From NCBI RefSeq assembly GCF_028476545.1, contig NW_026731906.1:335336-399335 (forward strand): DNA of 64,000 nt, in the 5' to 3' direction. The position numbers were made by a program, and so were the translations under genes. How positions within the stretch are numbered: the stretch's first letter is position 1; every line of letters begins with the position of its first letter. This DNA is from Physella acuta. Its lineage: Eukaryota > Mollusca > Gastropoda > Physidae. Positions 1-19,800 of the stretch are shown here, piece after piece. Under the pieces are notes generated by a model. That model ran no database searches. It was given only the letters and a program-made list of their open reading frames with translations, and had not been told where the DNA came from.

Positions 1-16
1 TGTTTGGACATTTTAC

Positions 17-2173
17 CTAAAAACAAATGTAGCTCCGACTGCCGGCAATGTATCAGCATTGGGTGGGCCGCTACCAAAGTAGACCATAGGCTGACCACTT
101 GCTAATGCTAAAATTGTTTTAAAAAATTATTATTTCTTTACTGGGTGCAGCAATATAAGGCACCTATAATAAGTGTACCTGCTATATGGGGTACAGGAAA
201 TATGGGTCACATAAAATGTGGGGCACAGGCAATATGGATTATAAAGAATATGTGGTACTTATAATATGTGATACATGCAATATGGGGTAGAGGCAAATGG
301 GAGGTACCCGCTAATAAAGTACCTGTTCATGGTGGGTCTACGACAAATGCCCGAATGGACACTTGCCCGAATGCGACAAATGCCCGAATTTGTCGCATTC
401 TGGCAAGTGTCCATTCGGGCATTTGTCGCATTCGGGCAAGTGTCATTCGGGAAATCGACCTTCGGGCAAGTGGCATTCGGGAAAATGTCCGGCTCCCAAT
501 CATGGTATTATATTGTTGGAAATTATGAAATGTTACAAGTGACCAGCGATGAAGCTGCATAGTCACCAGATCAATGGTTGTTTTTATCACTGGCAGAGGT
601 GAAATCAGGTTTTCAGCTTATAGTTGCTATGTGTGTAAAACCGACATCAAAACATTTATAATTTCTCTCGGATACTATATGTGAATTTATTCACCAACTG
701 TAATCTATTAGATACTTCTACTCTTGAAATTTATGATACAAGTGATTGCTGCTAGCGTTTCTTCAGAATTGAAAGCCTGTTTTGCCCTTAGTAGTTTACT
801 TTAAGAAAAATGTATACATAGCTTTAAGATTGTGTTGAAATTAAGACAATATAAAATTACCAGCACAAACAAAGTATCTGAAAATCCAGGGACACCGCGA
901 CTTAAAAATTATGGGTAATGTTATGTTGTAGTCATATAAACAATTTGGGAGCCTTAAAATTTATGAATCTCTTCAAAGTGACCAGATTTCTCAAATATCC
1001 GCTAGATCTAGTAGAATTAATTTAAATGTTTCTTAATTCAGGCGAAGAAAGTAGGTTTGAATATTGGGCAAGTAAGTTCATCAAAGCAACGAAACCACTT
1101 CAGATGGCGACAGAAAAGATAATCGGGAATCTAGTGGACCTAGTATGCAAGATTTTTTATAAGATAATTTTTTTAATCAATCGGTTAACAGTTCTTTTGA
1201 CTGTTATCAGTAATGCAACCATCATACTGAGTTGGCAAACATCTCTAAAAAGTCTCAATAGAAACCGCTGCATACATCTATGTATCAATGGATTCATCGT
1301 GCAACCAGCTTTCAATGTAATTGCTAGAATCCCTATCTCGGCTCCTTAAATGAGGGGACGTCAAAACCTAGAAAAGCCTTGTTTAAAGGGACGTCCATAA
1401 CTCGCTCCAGGAGGGTTGGAGATAGTACTTTGATGACGATGTGTAACGAAAAGAAAGAGGGGGGTGTGTTCATAAGATATGACTTTAATCAACTGGAAAG
1501 TATTAAATTTTTTTGGATTCATTACTTTTGTAAATAGTTATGAAAATTGACCAACTTACCTAATCTCGATCCAAATCATTAAAATTGTAGAAAAAAACTG
1601 TTTTTTTTTTTTTGTTTTTTTTTTTACTAAAATTACAAAGTAGAGGGAGGCTGCTTGTTGTGAAGTCGTTTTAGTTGGTTTGAATTGTGTTTTATAAAGT
1701 GTGAGTATTGCGGGATGGGGTTAAATTGATTTCAACCATGGACGTGCCATTACAACCCCAGACAAAAATAGATTTTTTTTTTCACTTGGTTTTAGAAATG
1801 ATGTAGATAAATGAATCTGCATGAAGTTTAGCATAAATTGTTTTTAAATAAGAAAATAAAACTTTCATAGCTGTTATACAGCGCATAAGCTCAATGATTT
1901 CAATTACATATTGTATTACGTGGTAAGTATTTAATGATAGGAAAGCAAGGATGTTCAACTAAATTATTTCTTTAAAGATTGTATGATTAACATTGATATT
2001 GCCATAAAATTATTGCCTGCGTCTTTTACAAATGCAAAGCAACTGGAAATATCAGTATCTTACCGCTGGTGAAGTGTCTGCTAAGCATGTAATCTCCAAT
2101 ATTCCTGCCCATCCGACTTAATACCCCAGCATAGTCGGGTAGTGAAATTGGTGAGGATAGAAGATCTTCAAGA
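17..2173 (-). CDS. Partial AADAT-like aminotransferase paralogue (two exons; runs off the left edge)
   Basis: Two minus-strand exons, 2064..2173 (110 nt) and 17..107 (91 nt), each with AG acceptor and GT donor. They match exons 2 and 3 of the complete aminotransferase gene at 4724-11809. The first reads SLEDLLSSPISLPDY then LSRMGR; the neighbour has SLEDLLTSPVSLPDY then LSRMGR. The second reads GPPNADTLPAVGATF; the neighbour has GLPNADTLPVVGASF. The 91-nt exon has exactly the same length and phase in both genes. The copy lies downstream of the complete gene on the same strand, so this is a tandem duplication. The remaining exons would lie left of base 1. The tiny first exon (about 9 residues in the neighbour) was not found between 2174 and 4700. 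Whether the copy is functional cannot be judged; what is visible is open and correctly spliced. Confidence 0.75.
341..485. repeat. Near-perfect 40-bp palindrome with flanking short repeats
   Basis: Arms 341-380 and 389-428 are reverse complements with one mismatch, separated by an 8-base loop. The arms are built from short blocks, gacaaatgcccgaat and cacttgcccgaat. The same blocks continue on the right to about 485 (cattcgggcaagtg, cattcgggaaa). This looks like the hairpin part of a small non-autonomous DNA element. It lies in the intron between the two exons of the partial aminotransferase paralogue. No target duplication was recognised. Confidence 0.75.
486..2063. other. Intron sequence of the partial aminotransferase, no gene seen
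   Basis: AT-rich intron between the paralogue exons at 17-107 and 2064-2173. It contains poly-T runs near 1602-1625. A 107-codon open frame at 1026-1349 has no recognisable domain and is probably chance. Nothing else stands out. Confidence 0.5.
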
Positions 2174-2209
2174 CTGTGACAAATTGAAAAAAATGTAATG
2201 TTATTTTAT

Positions 2210-2470
2210 GGACTATCGCTAGAGCGCTAGACTGCTAACCCGAGAGTCTCGAGTTCCAATCCGGATTCACGTCAGCGGAACGTCCCTCAAACCACCCAGC
2301 TTTGATGGGTACCTAACTTACGTTAGGGAAACAAAGGTGGCTGGGCATAGTGCTGACCACACTATCGCTTCATATGCCGAAGTCTCTGAAGCAGATAAGC
2401 TTTACTTCATCTGCTCCATGAATTTTTACACGAACGGTAAATCGTGATGACAAACTTTATTTTTTTTTTA
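2210..2470 (+). repeat. tRNA-derived SINE, copy 1
   Basis: The head resembles a tRNA with A- and B-box-like blocks (gagcgctagactgctaaccc; gagttccaatcc). The body has ggtacctaacttacgttaggg and ctgggcatagtgctgacc, and the copy ends in a T-rich tail. The same body is found at 39464-39704 (plus) and, reversed, at 25340-25500 and 38921-39075. That makes it a dispersed SINE family and not a tRNA gene. Confidence 0.8.
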
Positions 2471-4723
2471 AAAGATGACAATGGATTTTAGTTTTATAGA
2501 TTAACAAAAGATAATATGTTTTATTTTAATATCTCTGTATGTAATTATGTGACGTGTATGTGTAGCTAAAGTGGGTGGGGCTAGAACTATGTGGTATCTC
2601 CTTTCCTTGCTCTGTATGTTTGTCAATATTTAGATATGGGTGCGATGATTTTGTGTTCTGGCTTCAAGAATGATAAGAGGGGTGGGGCTATACGGGGGGG
2701 GGGTGATGAAATCATTGTTTTATATTGTTAAAACCCATCTGTTATTATGTTTCTTATACAACTTTCTTCTTTATTTATTAGGATAGAATTATTCGTAATG
2801 CTTGAATAAAACAATTTTAGTTTAAATCTAGATTGCTCGGGTTATTATCCGAGTAATCTCACGTGGATGGGAGTTTACCTTATTTTTTATTTCTTTATTA
2901 AATTACGATTTCTCAGCAAAAAAAAACTGTTTAAGTTACCTGCAAATATCGACGTTACCATCTGATGAGGATTTCATTTCAAAAGCTATAATAACCTCGA
3001 GACAGAGAGTCTTTCTTGAGTTACAGTTTGAAATATGAGATGAGAAATGTATGCTTCAAGTTCGTGGTTGGAATGGGAGCATCACTTAGACAATTATACT
3101 TTTATATTATCGGGCAAGTTATGATAGGATGGATGTACTGAATTGAAATAAGTGATTGATCCCGATAAGATTCGATTTGTACGTGAGATAGCAGCCCATC
3201 ACGATGATAATGAATGGGGTCAAGTCCAACATTTAAAACACAAGCAAGTCTCAAACTATTTTCTCAAGGTAAGTTGACAAGTATTTTTAAAAGCCGTTGG
3301 TTCGTAAATTATTAATTTTTTTTGTATTTGTTTTTTTAGATTGATTTAGAAATTGGTCTACTAATTTGACACCATCAGCAATGCAAACCTATGGTTTGTA
3401 AATTATTATTTTTTTGTATTTGTTTTTAGATTGATTTCGGAATTGGTCTGCTAATTTGACACCATCAGCAATGCAAACCTATGGGAAAGAACAGAACAGC
3501 TTTCTGATGATAAGGAAATCAGGAGAGAGGGAAGATCAGATTAGATAGGGTACGCCCAACGCAAACCGCTGACCAGTTTCACGAAGCGAGCATTACTGTG
3601 GAATCCGCAAGGGGTAGTGAAAAAATGTTGAGCAACAAACAACAAGCGGCGCGACCTTGGACCTAAAGATGGAATACATCTGGAGTCAATTTGAGAAGAT
3701 GACACAGTACAGAGCTCTCTTTGGATATCTTTGGATGTCGGCCCATTAACTATCTGTGGTGGCGGGCAATGATGCTGCACATGACGAATTGAACATGCTG
3801 ATTATGATTGGTTTAAAACTGTATATCAATAGCAAACACAAGGTCATTGTCTAAAATTGTTGGTACATGAATATTCAATGTGGGGCTCATATTTTACCAA
3901 TATTTCGCTAAGATTTTAACAAAGTTGTCCACAAATTCCCCAATATTGGATCAAAATGTATCAATACAGTGATCTGATTTTCAAAATTTTGGGCCAAGAT
4001 TTTTCCAATATTTGGCCAAGATTTTCCCAATATTTGACCAGGATTTTCCAAATATTTGACCAAGATTTTCTCAATATTCTTATATGATATTCTCAATATT
4101 ATGAAATCATCTTCCTATCAACTAGATTAAAAAATTAATATTCTTGAATTGTCATCGGAAATTAATTATTCTGGAAAGTTCGAATGAAAACTCTGCATTA
4201 GAAATGGGTTAAAATTGAATTACAATATTTGCCACAAACCCACCACAAACAAACATACAAAGAGGCATTGTGAATTGAATAAAAGCATATAAAAATAATG
4301 TAATACACTTAAAAAATACATATCTTGAAATTTAATTTATATCAGTTTATGCTAAACATTCCAATTCATATCTCAATGTATATCACCAACAATAAAAAAA
4401 TTAAAGTTAATTCTAATAGCATTCTTCACAAGTGACCTAACAGATTTACTGTAAGATATTATTTTCATTCAATACTCAGAACAACAATAATTGCTTTGTC
4501 AGATATGTTATAATTCAACTCTCCTATTAACAATCGTCTACTACCCAATATGAGTGAAACCGTTAACAAGGTTGAAATTTTTTTTTAACTTGAACAAGTA
4601 CTATATCATTTTTTATGTTCATTAGATAACAGAATGAGGCTAAGTATTTCGAGATATATAAAAAAAATCATTTTTAAGTACATCGTCTTTAATTGTTAAG
4701 ACTCCTACACGACAACAGCTTGA
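2471..4723. other. Spacer between the aminotransferase paralogues; small tandem repeats
   Basis: No gene recognised. An imperfect tandem duplication of about 90 bp spans 3300-3485 (caccatcagcaatgcaaacc occurs twice). A degenerate repeat of roughly 22 bp, with core ccaagattttcccaatattt, spans about 3890-4110. The 79-codon frame at 3541-3780 shows no domain. The unseen first exon of the left-hand paralogue should lie somewhere here. Confidence 0.5.
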
Positions 4724-11809
<7,086 letters not shown>

Positions 11810-13503
11810 CTGCGGTGTGGCCACACAATTTCTCACGTCGTCGTAAGTTCTTTCGTCCACTTACAGCTTCACTTTATAGAGTCGTGAATTAAGTCAGTAC
11901 TTTAGCAAGTCTGCTGCTTGCATTTATGTTAGGGTCGATTCAACTTTTGAAGAGGTTAACATTAAATTAGCGCGTCTGATGGCCAGCTGTCACATAATAT
12001 AACAAAATTTGAGAGTCTCTATCTCTATATCTCTATCTCTCTTTGTCATACGCGTAGAGAGCTGATCTGTGAAATTAATGAGATGAATATATGTTTATAT
12101 ATGCTAAAACAGTTATGTACATGTGATTTGATTACAAATAATACAAGTAAAAATGAGTAACGTTTAAGTTAGCTGAGCTATGAAACTAAATGTATTTTGT
12201 TTGCTCTTATGGACATCTTTAAAAATGTAATCCAATGAAATGAAAGGGAGACAAGAAACATCTTGTGTGCTCCATTTTGTAACAAAAATGTGAGGAATAT
12301 GAATAACTGCACGACATGAATGCAGTATCACATTAATAAGATAAAGATAATTTTTGTAAAAATATGCACATTATTTTCTTAATTTTGAATACATTTTTCA
12401 GATATTTTTTTTATTTTCAAGTCATGGGAAAAAATAATGAACAGCATAAGGATACATGTTTTCTGCAACAAACGTTTTGCATTTAATTTGTTATATTTAA
12501 TTGTAATGTAGCAATAAAAAAGATAGTGCAAAGCTGGTCACAGTACCTGTGGAGAAACTAGAATTTTAGTGTTTAGTTAAATGATAAATATTGTTTCGTT
12601 AAATAATTATTTATGTCTCGCTATATTAAAATTAGTGTTTTAACAAATTATAGTTTCTCGAATTGATCTAAACTCAAGCTATACGGAAAAAGCGTTATAA
12701 AGCTGAGCCAGTTGAATTAACTCTTGCCATTAAGCTTACTCGTCACAGCAACTCCAAAACAATGTTGAAGAAAAGTTTTTAAACAAAAATGTCTATTGAT
12801 TTGAGTGAAAATATTACCTTACGCGCTTACAACCCCTCCCCCTCCCCTTTCGAACACACTCATACCATTTACAAACGCACACACCCTTCATCACACACAA
12901 ATACACACTGAACAAATGTATGCATTAGAAAAATTAATTCCGATTTTTATATTTTATCAAACTTCCTTGAGGATCTATAGTGTAATTTATACTAATAAAT
13001 TGTCAAATATACATTAAATTAAAAAATACCAAAATGCTAAAACAACAATAAAAGCATCATTTATACAATTGTAATTACACCACCAACCTGACTTCAATTC
13101 GTATCCAACCAGTCCAATGACAGTAATCGATATTCTAGCCTCCCTTGTCTGAATATAAATTACAAGTTAACGGATCTGCTCATATCAGGATATTCAAGGG
13201 AGATCACAACATCATATCACCGTCACTCTGTAGACCAAGGGTTTGAGGCTGTCGCGAGTGAGGCGAGTTTCTTCACTCACAACTAGCTGTATATCCGTGT
13301 TTTTGTAGCCTCAGTTTCGTATTATAGTCAAAACACCGATGTTGTTATTGTCTTCAGATCTGACCAGCGCTTGCTGTCTGCTTGGTAGGACCATTTGGTA
13401 TCCCATCTGATAAGGCCGTCTGGGTCAATCATATAAATGAGGCTGATTTCTCTCCTCGCTGTCTAGACTATTCACAGGGTTTCGTTCAGACATGCTCTAT
13501 GTG
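11810..13503. other. Upstream region of the aminotransferase gene, no gene seen
   Basis: The 5' flank of the aminotransferase gene, where its promoter and any upstream untranslated exon should lie. AT-rich, with no recognisable TATA box, CpG-island-like stretch, gene or RNA. The small open frames (for example 12805-13017) show no domain. Confidence 0.4.
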
Positions 13504-13708
13504 CAGAGTTTCTCTTCGGGGGGGGGGGGGAAGCCCCAATAAAATTCAAAACGAACGAAATAAGTGAAATGTATATAATTTATATAGAAAATATATACTT
13601 TTAACAGTGTCCGTCCCCCCCCCCCCCCCCGAAGAAAGTCTACCCCCCCCCCCCCGAAAATTTCAAGTGCCCCCCCCCCCCGGAGAAAATAGTCTGGAAG
13701 AAACACTG
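13504..13708. mobile_element. hAT-like MITE, family A, copy 2
   Basis: Reverse-orientation copy of the element at 6751-6931, with long C runs. Ends cagagtttctcttc and gaagaaacactg. Flanks tctatgtg (13496-13503) and tccatgtg (13709-13716) agree at 7 of 8 positions, consistent with an 8-bp hAT target duplication. Confidence 0.75.
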
Positions 13709-13963
13709 TCCATGTGTGTGCGTGTGTGTTGGGGGGGGGCGGGGGGCAGTAATTCAAGTATATATTTTCAATAGACATTATAATGTGTTTTTTATTTGGT
13801 CCGACGTTCTCCGCCGCCCCTCACCCCACCCCTCACCCCTCACCCCTCACCCCCCCCCCTCACTCAAGTATGCAAAGAGGTGGCTGAAAGAAACACAGAT
13901 TATGCGCAGTGCCAGATCTCATTAAAGACTAAATAAAGATAATCAGACCGCTGTGTGGACGGA

Positions 13964-14850
13964 AGTAGTATATTAGGTCCCTTTTGGGTATCATTTTTGG
14001 CGCAGGTGGTGGTGGGAAGGCGCAAAGGTTATATAGTAAAATACTCGGAGCAGGATGCGCAGCCTGCCGCAGCCTGCCGCAAAGACATATAGTAAAATAC
14101 TACGCCAGCTGCCGCAGGGTGGTGGAGCAGGATGCGCTGCAGGCGCAAAGACATATAGTAAAATACTCACCCACCTGGCGTTGGCGCAGGTGGTGTGGAA
14201 GTAGGTCACCTTTTGGTGACCTTGTGACGTAATCATTGACCTTGTGACGTAATCAGTGACCTTGTGACGTAATCATTGACCTAGTTACGTAATTTTAATG
14301 TGTTTTTTAATGAGTTTTAATGAATTTTTAAAATTTTAATTAATTTTTGACCTAGTTACGTAATTTGATTATTTGTTTTTATTACATAATTGTTTAATTT
14401 GTTTGTTTACTTGTTGTTTAATTTAATTACTTTGTTTATATTGTGTAATTTTTATTAACGAGTTACATAATTTGATTATTTGTTTACTTTTTAATTATTT
14501 TTATTTTGTTTATTTTTAATTTTATTTTATAATTAGTTTGAATTTAAATAAAAGACTAACACTAGCGTGGACTTTGTATAGGGACCATTCACCAACACAA
14601 CGAACGGTTACCGAAAATAGAACATCCATTTAACCACATCTGTTACATATCGATCCGCAATCCTTTGTTTTTTAGAAGGCCCGTACAACGGCCGAGTTAA
14701 TATCGATCGCACCCACTGGGCCATCACAGCATGATGTCCCACCTAATTAAATTTTTGTTATGCTTCTCCGAGTTTCCCCCGCTCGATTTGACGGGTCATG
14801 ATGATTTATGTGGGTTCGCGAAGCGATCCCACCGGGGGGTATGGTAATTA
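13964..14850 (+). repeat. Left terminal inverted repeat of the Polinton-like element
   Basis: 887 bp, matched in reverse by 21617-22498; the 5-base length difference comes from one small repeat. The outer part has three copies of atatagtaaaatact set among cgcaggtgg/cctgccgca blocks (14030-14170), then four copies of ttgacctngtgacgtaat-like 20-mers (14210-14300), then a very AT-rich stretch. Confidence 0.92.
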
Positions 14851-14989
14851 TCGCAAAGCCAGCGTTAAGTGTGGGAACACCTGTTACCACGTTAATCGAT
14901 TTTTCCCCCGGTTGGGTCCCGTGCTTTTCACTAACAGTTATACGGACAGTATCATAGGTTTTTTGTTTTCACCTAGGCAATGTTTTGTT

Positions 14990-15511
14990 GTTGGTTGGTG
15001 TAGAGTTTATACCAGGGTCGGTGAAGTTTTCACCGAGGTTGGTTTTGAACTCGGACCATGCATGTTTAGGAATTGCTAGGTGTAGAGTTTATACTAGGGT
15101 GGTATGGTTTTGGTTTCACCATGGCTTGGTTCAAAGTTGATACAGGTATGTTTTGGAAGTGTTAGGCGCCGAATCCATACTAGAGTGGGAAGGATTTTGT
15201 TTTCACCGAGTGATGTTGGTTCACGGATGTTTTGGAAGGGGTTGGTGTAGAGTCTATACTAGGGTCGGTGAAGTTTTCACCGAGGCAGGGTTCGAAACTA
15301 GACCATATATGTTTAGGAATTGTTAGGGGTAGAGTTCATACTAGGGTCGGGGGAGTTTTGTTAACACTGAGGCATGTTGGTGCATACATGTTCTTGGAAT
15401 TGTTGTGGGTAGAATGTATACTAGGGTCGGTGAAGTTTTCAACGAGGCAAGATTATTTGTCTTTACAAGTTCGCTTTGTGATTGTGATTGTGTGTGTGTG
15501 TTTGAGTGTGA

Positions 15512-15554
<43 letters not shown>

Positions 15555-15705
15555 TTCATACTAGGGTCAGTGAAGTTTTCAACAAGACAGGTTTCAAATT
15601 CGGTCCATCCATGTCTTAGAGTCGGTTGGTGGATGGTTTATACTAGGGTCGGTGAAGTTTTCCCGATGCAATATTGTTTTTGTCTTTACAAGTTCGTTTT
15701 GTGAT

Positions 15706-15710
<5 letters not shown>
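14990..15710 (+). repeat. Minisatellite of about 80-bp units inside the Polinton-like element
   Basis: About eight diverged units begin near 14993, 15078, 15164, 15243, 15325, 15407, 15553 and 15629. Each contains a form of tactagggtcggtgaagttt followed by tcaccgaggcagg. Some units are interrupted by (GT)n runs (15516-15552, 15710-15752) and a (GA)n run (about 15753-15785). Confidence 0.8.
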
Positions 15711-15788
<78 letters not shown>

Positions 15789-15909
15789 TTTGGTTTGAGT
15801 GAAAAAAGTTTGGTTTGCGGTGTATAACAGACACCGATGTTTTGACTGCGTAGGATTTCAAAGTTGGATGGGAAAGTTGTCACACCTTTTAATCAGCTAT
15901 TACAATAAA

Positions 15910-16512
15910 TCACAAAAGAGCATTTAAATGTATATAAAAATTGTATTTACTTAAAACAACTCCTGTGTGTGTGTGTGTATGTGTGTGTGTGTGTGTGTGT
16001 GAATGTGCAGCCCGTACAAAAGGACAGTCTGGATAATAGCGTCGATGTTCTTCTTCTACCACATCACCCGTTTCCCAACCCCCCAACGTATTCAAACAGA
16101 AAATACACTTGACAAGGTCACCAGGTCCAATGAAGATAAAACCATTTTTAGCCAAACTGATAGGGTCGACCGGGTAGAAGTCGGACCAACACCCTGAAAA
16201 TGTTTGCAACCTTTCCTCCTCATCATGGAACCTGATGTCACTGTCCCTGTCAGAAGCTGGGTTGGGTGGTGGTGGTATCTCATCAAGGGGTTCAATAAAG
16301 GTTCCACCTATAGGTCGCTGTACAAACACTCTCTCATAACCTAGATTCATATCCCCTTGATTAGTCTCATGAAAGGTATTGATCATCTGTACAGGATACA
16401 ATCTCACTTCATCTGGTCCAATATCAAGACCCGTTTCCGTTTGATCCGACATTCCCGTGCTCTCACTGGAATCCCATCCACAGCACTGAAGACAAAAACA
16501 TTCACCGGACAT
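15910..16512 (-). CDS. BIR-domain (IAP-like) protein of the Polinton-like element
   Basis: A 200-residue open frame. Residues about 92-168 form one BIR domain: RFHDEEERLQTFSGCW, then GFIFIGPGDLVKCIFC, then EEEHRRYYPDCPFV, which supplies the CxxC, His and Cys zinc ligands. BIR proteins bind caspases or related partners and block apoptosis or act in immune signalling. No RING domain follows. The C-terminal tail is translated from a (CA)n microsatellite (HTHTHT), so the true end is uncertain. It lies about 340 bp downstream of the polymerase gene on the same strand, inside the inverted repeats, so it is element cargo and not a host gene. Function is inferred from the domain alone. Confidence 0.8.
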   Translation of the reverse strand: MSGECFCLQCCGWDSSESTGMSDQTETGLDIGPDEVRLYPVQMINTFHETNQGDMNLGYERVFVQRPIGGTFIEPLDEIPPPPNPASDRDSDIRFHDEEERLQTFSGCWSDFYPVDPISLAKNGFIFIGPGDLVKCIFCLNTLGGWETGDVVEEEHRRYYPDCPFVRAAHSHTHTHTHTHTHTGVVLSKYNFYIHLNALL

Positions 16513-16853
16513 GGTATAGGGTTCTTATACGGCGGTGTTTATAGTATTCCCTGAATACCACGCCTGGGTGGGCTATCGATCAATGCCGTAAAGAACTGTT
16601 TCCAACTCGGATCCAGTATTTTAAATGGTTGATTTTGATTTCAGTCATGCCTCTTATACAGGATACCGAGTTACATAACTTTCAGGGACAAGTAACAAAA
16701 CAATAACTCACATCAAAAATTTAAAAAAGACCGTTTATATCATAAGTTTTTATTGAATAAAAACAACCCCATCAGCATACCGTCATGGTTCTGTCTTATT
16801 TACATATTTACATTAAAGTCTCGTTAAAGTCATGGTTGGTAAACTAAAGGTTC

Positions 16854-19800
16854 TTATGTGTCTAGGGGAGATGTTGTGACATTGTCTGCGGCTACTCGTC
16901 TTTTAATGTAAAAGTAAGAAAGTGAGTTTCTGTGTTGGGTGTAAGTGTATATCCCCGTGTTGTATGCTCTGAACCCTGTGTTTGTCCCACCACTTGGTTC
17001 CTTTGTTGTGAGGACCTGCATGAAAGATTCTTTGCCTAATGTGTTGTGATTTTTAGATAATCCTTTGGTTGATGTTTTATTATACTCGCCAAAACAGTGG
17101 TACGTCTTACTACATAAAGATACCATCCCATCCCCTTCATATTCTAATTTAAACAACCCCGGTGTTCTTTTTTCATAAATTTTCCTAGCCCTACACCCCA
17201 GACAATGACTATCTACCGTGCCTTTGCCGCTTATAAATTGTGGTCTATGTGAGTCACATACTTCTGAGGGGAACCATTTATCGTAAATGTCAAAAAACTC
17301 GTGTTCTAGTCCCGGTCTAACGGTTTTTAACAAGTCATCGGTACTTAAGGCTACGTATAAACTGTCCGTGTCCATCTCACATAGCTGAAAGTCGGTTCTA
17401 TCTATATATTTGTCTATAAAGTCATAATAAAATTCTAACATTCTAAGTTTTGCGTACTGATAAACGAAAAAACCTATCGGAAGAGGGAGATCCCAAACTA
17501 TCTTCTTTTTTAACGTTTCTACTTCGTAAACAGCGTCGGTAAGTTTTGTCATTTTTTTAAATCGTGGATTATTAATACAATCCCCTATATCCCTATCACT
17601 ACAGTAGGTCATGTCCGCATGTCGTGTTTTATCCGTCAAAGTTTTACCGTATGCCGCGTTTCCTAACAATTTCATTGTTTCACTAGTTATCGCGTATTTG
17701 TCGTCTATGTCCCCCTTTCTTCGCGCGTCTGAAACTGTATCCCCAAATGTCTTAAAACATGCAATTGGATTATATTCAACGACTTGATAAATTTTACTGA
17801 CTACCAACCCATGATTTAAATACCACTTTAAAAGGGGGGTCGCTAATAAAATTTTCTCCCCTGTAAAGCTACCGATTAAAGTCCGTCTACCGCTAGTTAA
17901 TAAGTTGTTATCGATCGCGTATTGTCTCATAAACGGTCCGATGTCGTCGCGCGTAACGTCCGTATTTTTAAAAATAGGTGTCATCTCACTAAAATGTTCT
18001 CTTAAACTATCCGGTACTTTAATGTCGCATTCTATCAGACCAAAACACGAGTCGTCTAAAACAGAATCGATGATCTGTTTTTCAGTCAGGGGCCATTTCT
18101 TACCATAGGTCGGTGTCGGTGTCTTTTGTGATTTGTCAATAGAGTTTAAATAGTCTTTAATAGTTGGGTTCATTTTTTTCTGGTTCCCCCACTCACATTC
18201 CCACATTTCTACGACTTTAACGTCAACAGTCTCGGTAAGGTACTTCGTAATTTCGTTTGTCTTTTTAAATAACTCTGTCAAGGGTCTGTTACTAATGGGG
18301 TTTACTGTTCTGTCTTTAGTTAAAGGGCAGTCAGGGTGTCCATGAAAGAGGCAGCCATGGAACTGATAAACGGTTCGACTGTTCGCGTCCCACCCGTCTA
18401 CTCTTATATGGCGTGATCCTAAGCTAACTTCACCCCCGTTAAATGCCGTTTTTAAAGTTACCCCCTTTGTTTTTGAAACCCACGATAACCACTGAAAAGC
18501 CTGTTCCCCGTAATGATTCGTTTTACGCGGTCTAAACCCCTCCTCACTATTTCTAATAATCGGAAATCCCGTCGGCATTTTTTGCATTAAAGACCATAAA
18601 TAAAGCGCGTTCGCATCGTACCCCTTAATTGCCTGTACCACCTTTTTACTATTCCCCCTAATGAACGTTTCACCCTTTTCGTGATGTCTATGAAAAATAA
18701 TGGAGGGGCCCCCTACGATATTATTTCGGATTGTTTTATGTAACTCTGATTCGCGCTCGGAACACAAAGAAAAAGAAACGTTTTCGGGAAGTGTTTTGAA
18801 TAAGTATTTTAAGGTTACCCCCGGGACAGAAATCGCGTCTTTAAAAATATCAACCCCTAAATTTTTGTAAAAATTAGTTTGCTGCTCGAGCGCTTCGATA
18901 AACGGTTTTACATCGATATTGTTATACCAAATAAGATAATCTTTAAACGTTTGCATCCCCTTCTCTACCCAAATTTGGCTACACGTCGCGTACTCCTCGT
19001 CTGAAATGTTACAATTTTTTAATGATGAAAAAAAGGCCGAATGCGGAGGTAAAGACGTTTCATCTAAGACGGCTAAATTTTTGACATATTCGTACGGAAA
19101 AAATCCCTTGGTCTCTTTAACATTATATGCGGCGAGGTATTTACTATAACTAAACCCCGGTGCTAGATAATTAACTATATCTAAGAACTTTAATTTATTT
19201 GTCGATATACACATAAAATTATTATTTCTTTTAACTACATATTTAAACGGTGTTTGTTTATCTTCTACGTCGTCTTCATCATCGTTACAACTAGATCTAG
19301 GTCCCTCCTCTAACCCCTCTTCTGTGTTTGAATAAGCTAAAAAGTACTGAATAAAATACGGCTTAACGAGATTTATATCATATTTTCCTGAATTAAACCC
19401 TATAACTGGCATTTGTCGCAAATACTCGTCTAATCTACCGCTAAGAAACCTATCAAACCCTTTGTCGTTCGACTTATTATCACTACCCCTAGCTTTAGGT
19501 GGAAATAACTTCCTGATTTGCTTAAAAACAGGCTCGAACTGTTTTTTCAAAATTCCATAAGCTGCCTCAGCAATTATGTGGAGTCTGTCAATAACTCTAG
19601 TCACTAATTCTTGAGGGTCACCAGTCGAAATAAAACAGATGGGTTCGACGAACCCATCTACGTTTGAGGCGACAGAGCAAGACAAAGGCACGTGTTTGGC
19701 AACGCTTTTTGTAACTCTACCTAACGTGGGTAACGCGGTATGGTCGAAATAGCATTCGAAATCGTAAGTTGCTCGGAAGGGATAAACAAAGTTACTATCT

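Noticed and set aside
1026-1349. 107-codon plus-strand frame
   Set aside because: Composition like the surrounding intron and no recognisable domain.
2210-2300. tRNA-like head with A and B boxes
   Set aside because: The same sequence with a common body recurs elsewhere in the window; it is a SINE head and not a tRNA gene.
3541-3780. 79-codon minus-strand frame
   Set aside because: No recognisable domain, no splice context and no link to neighbours.
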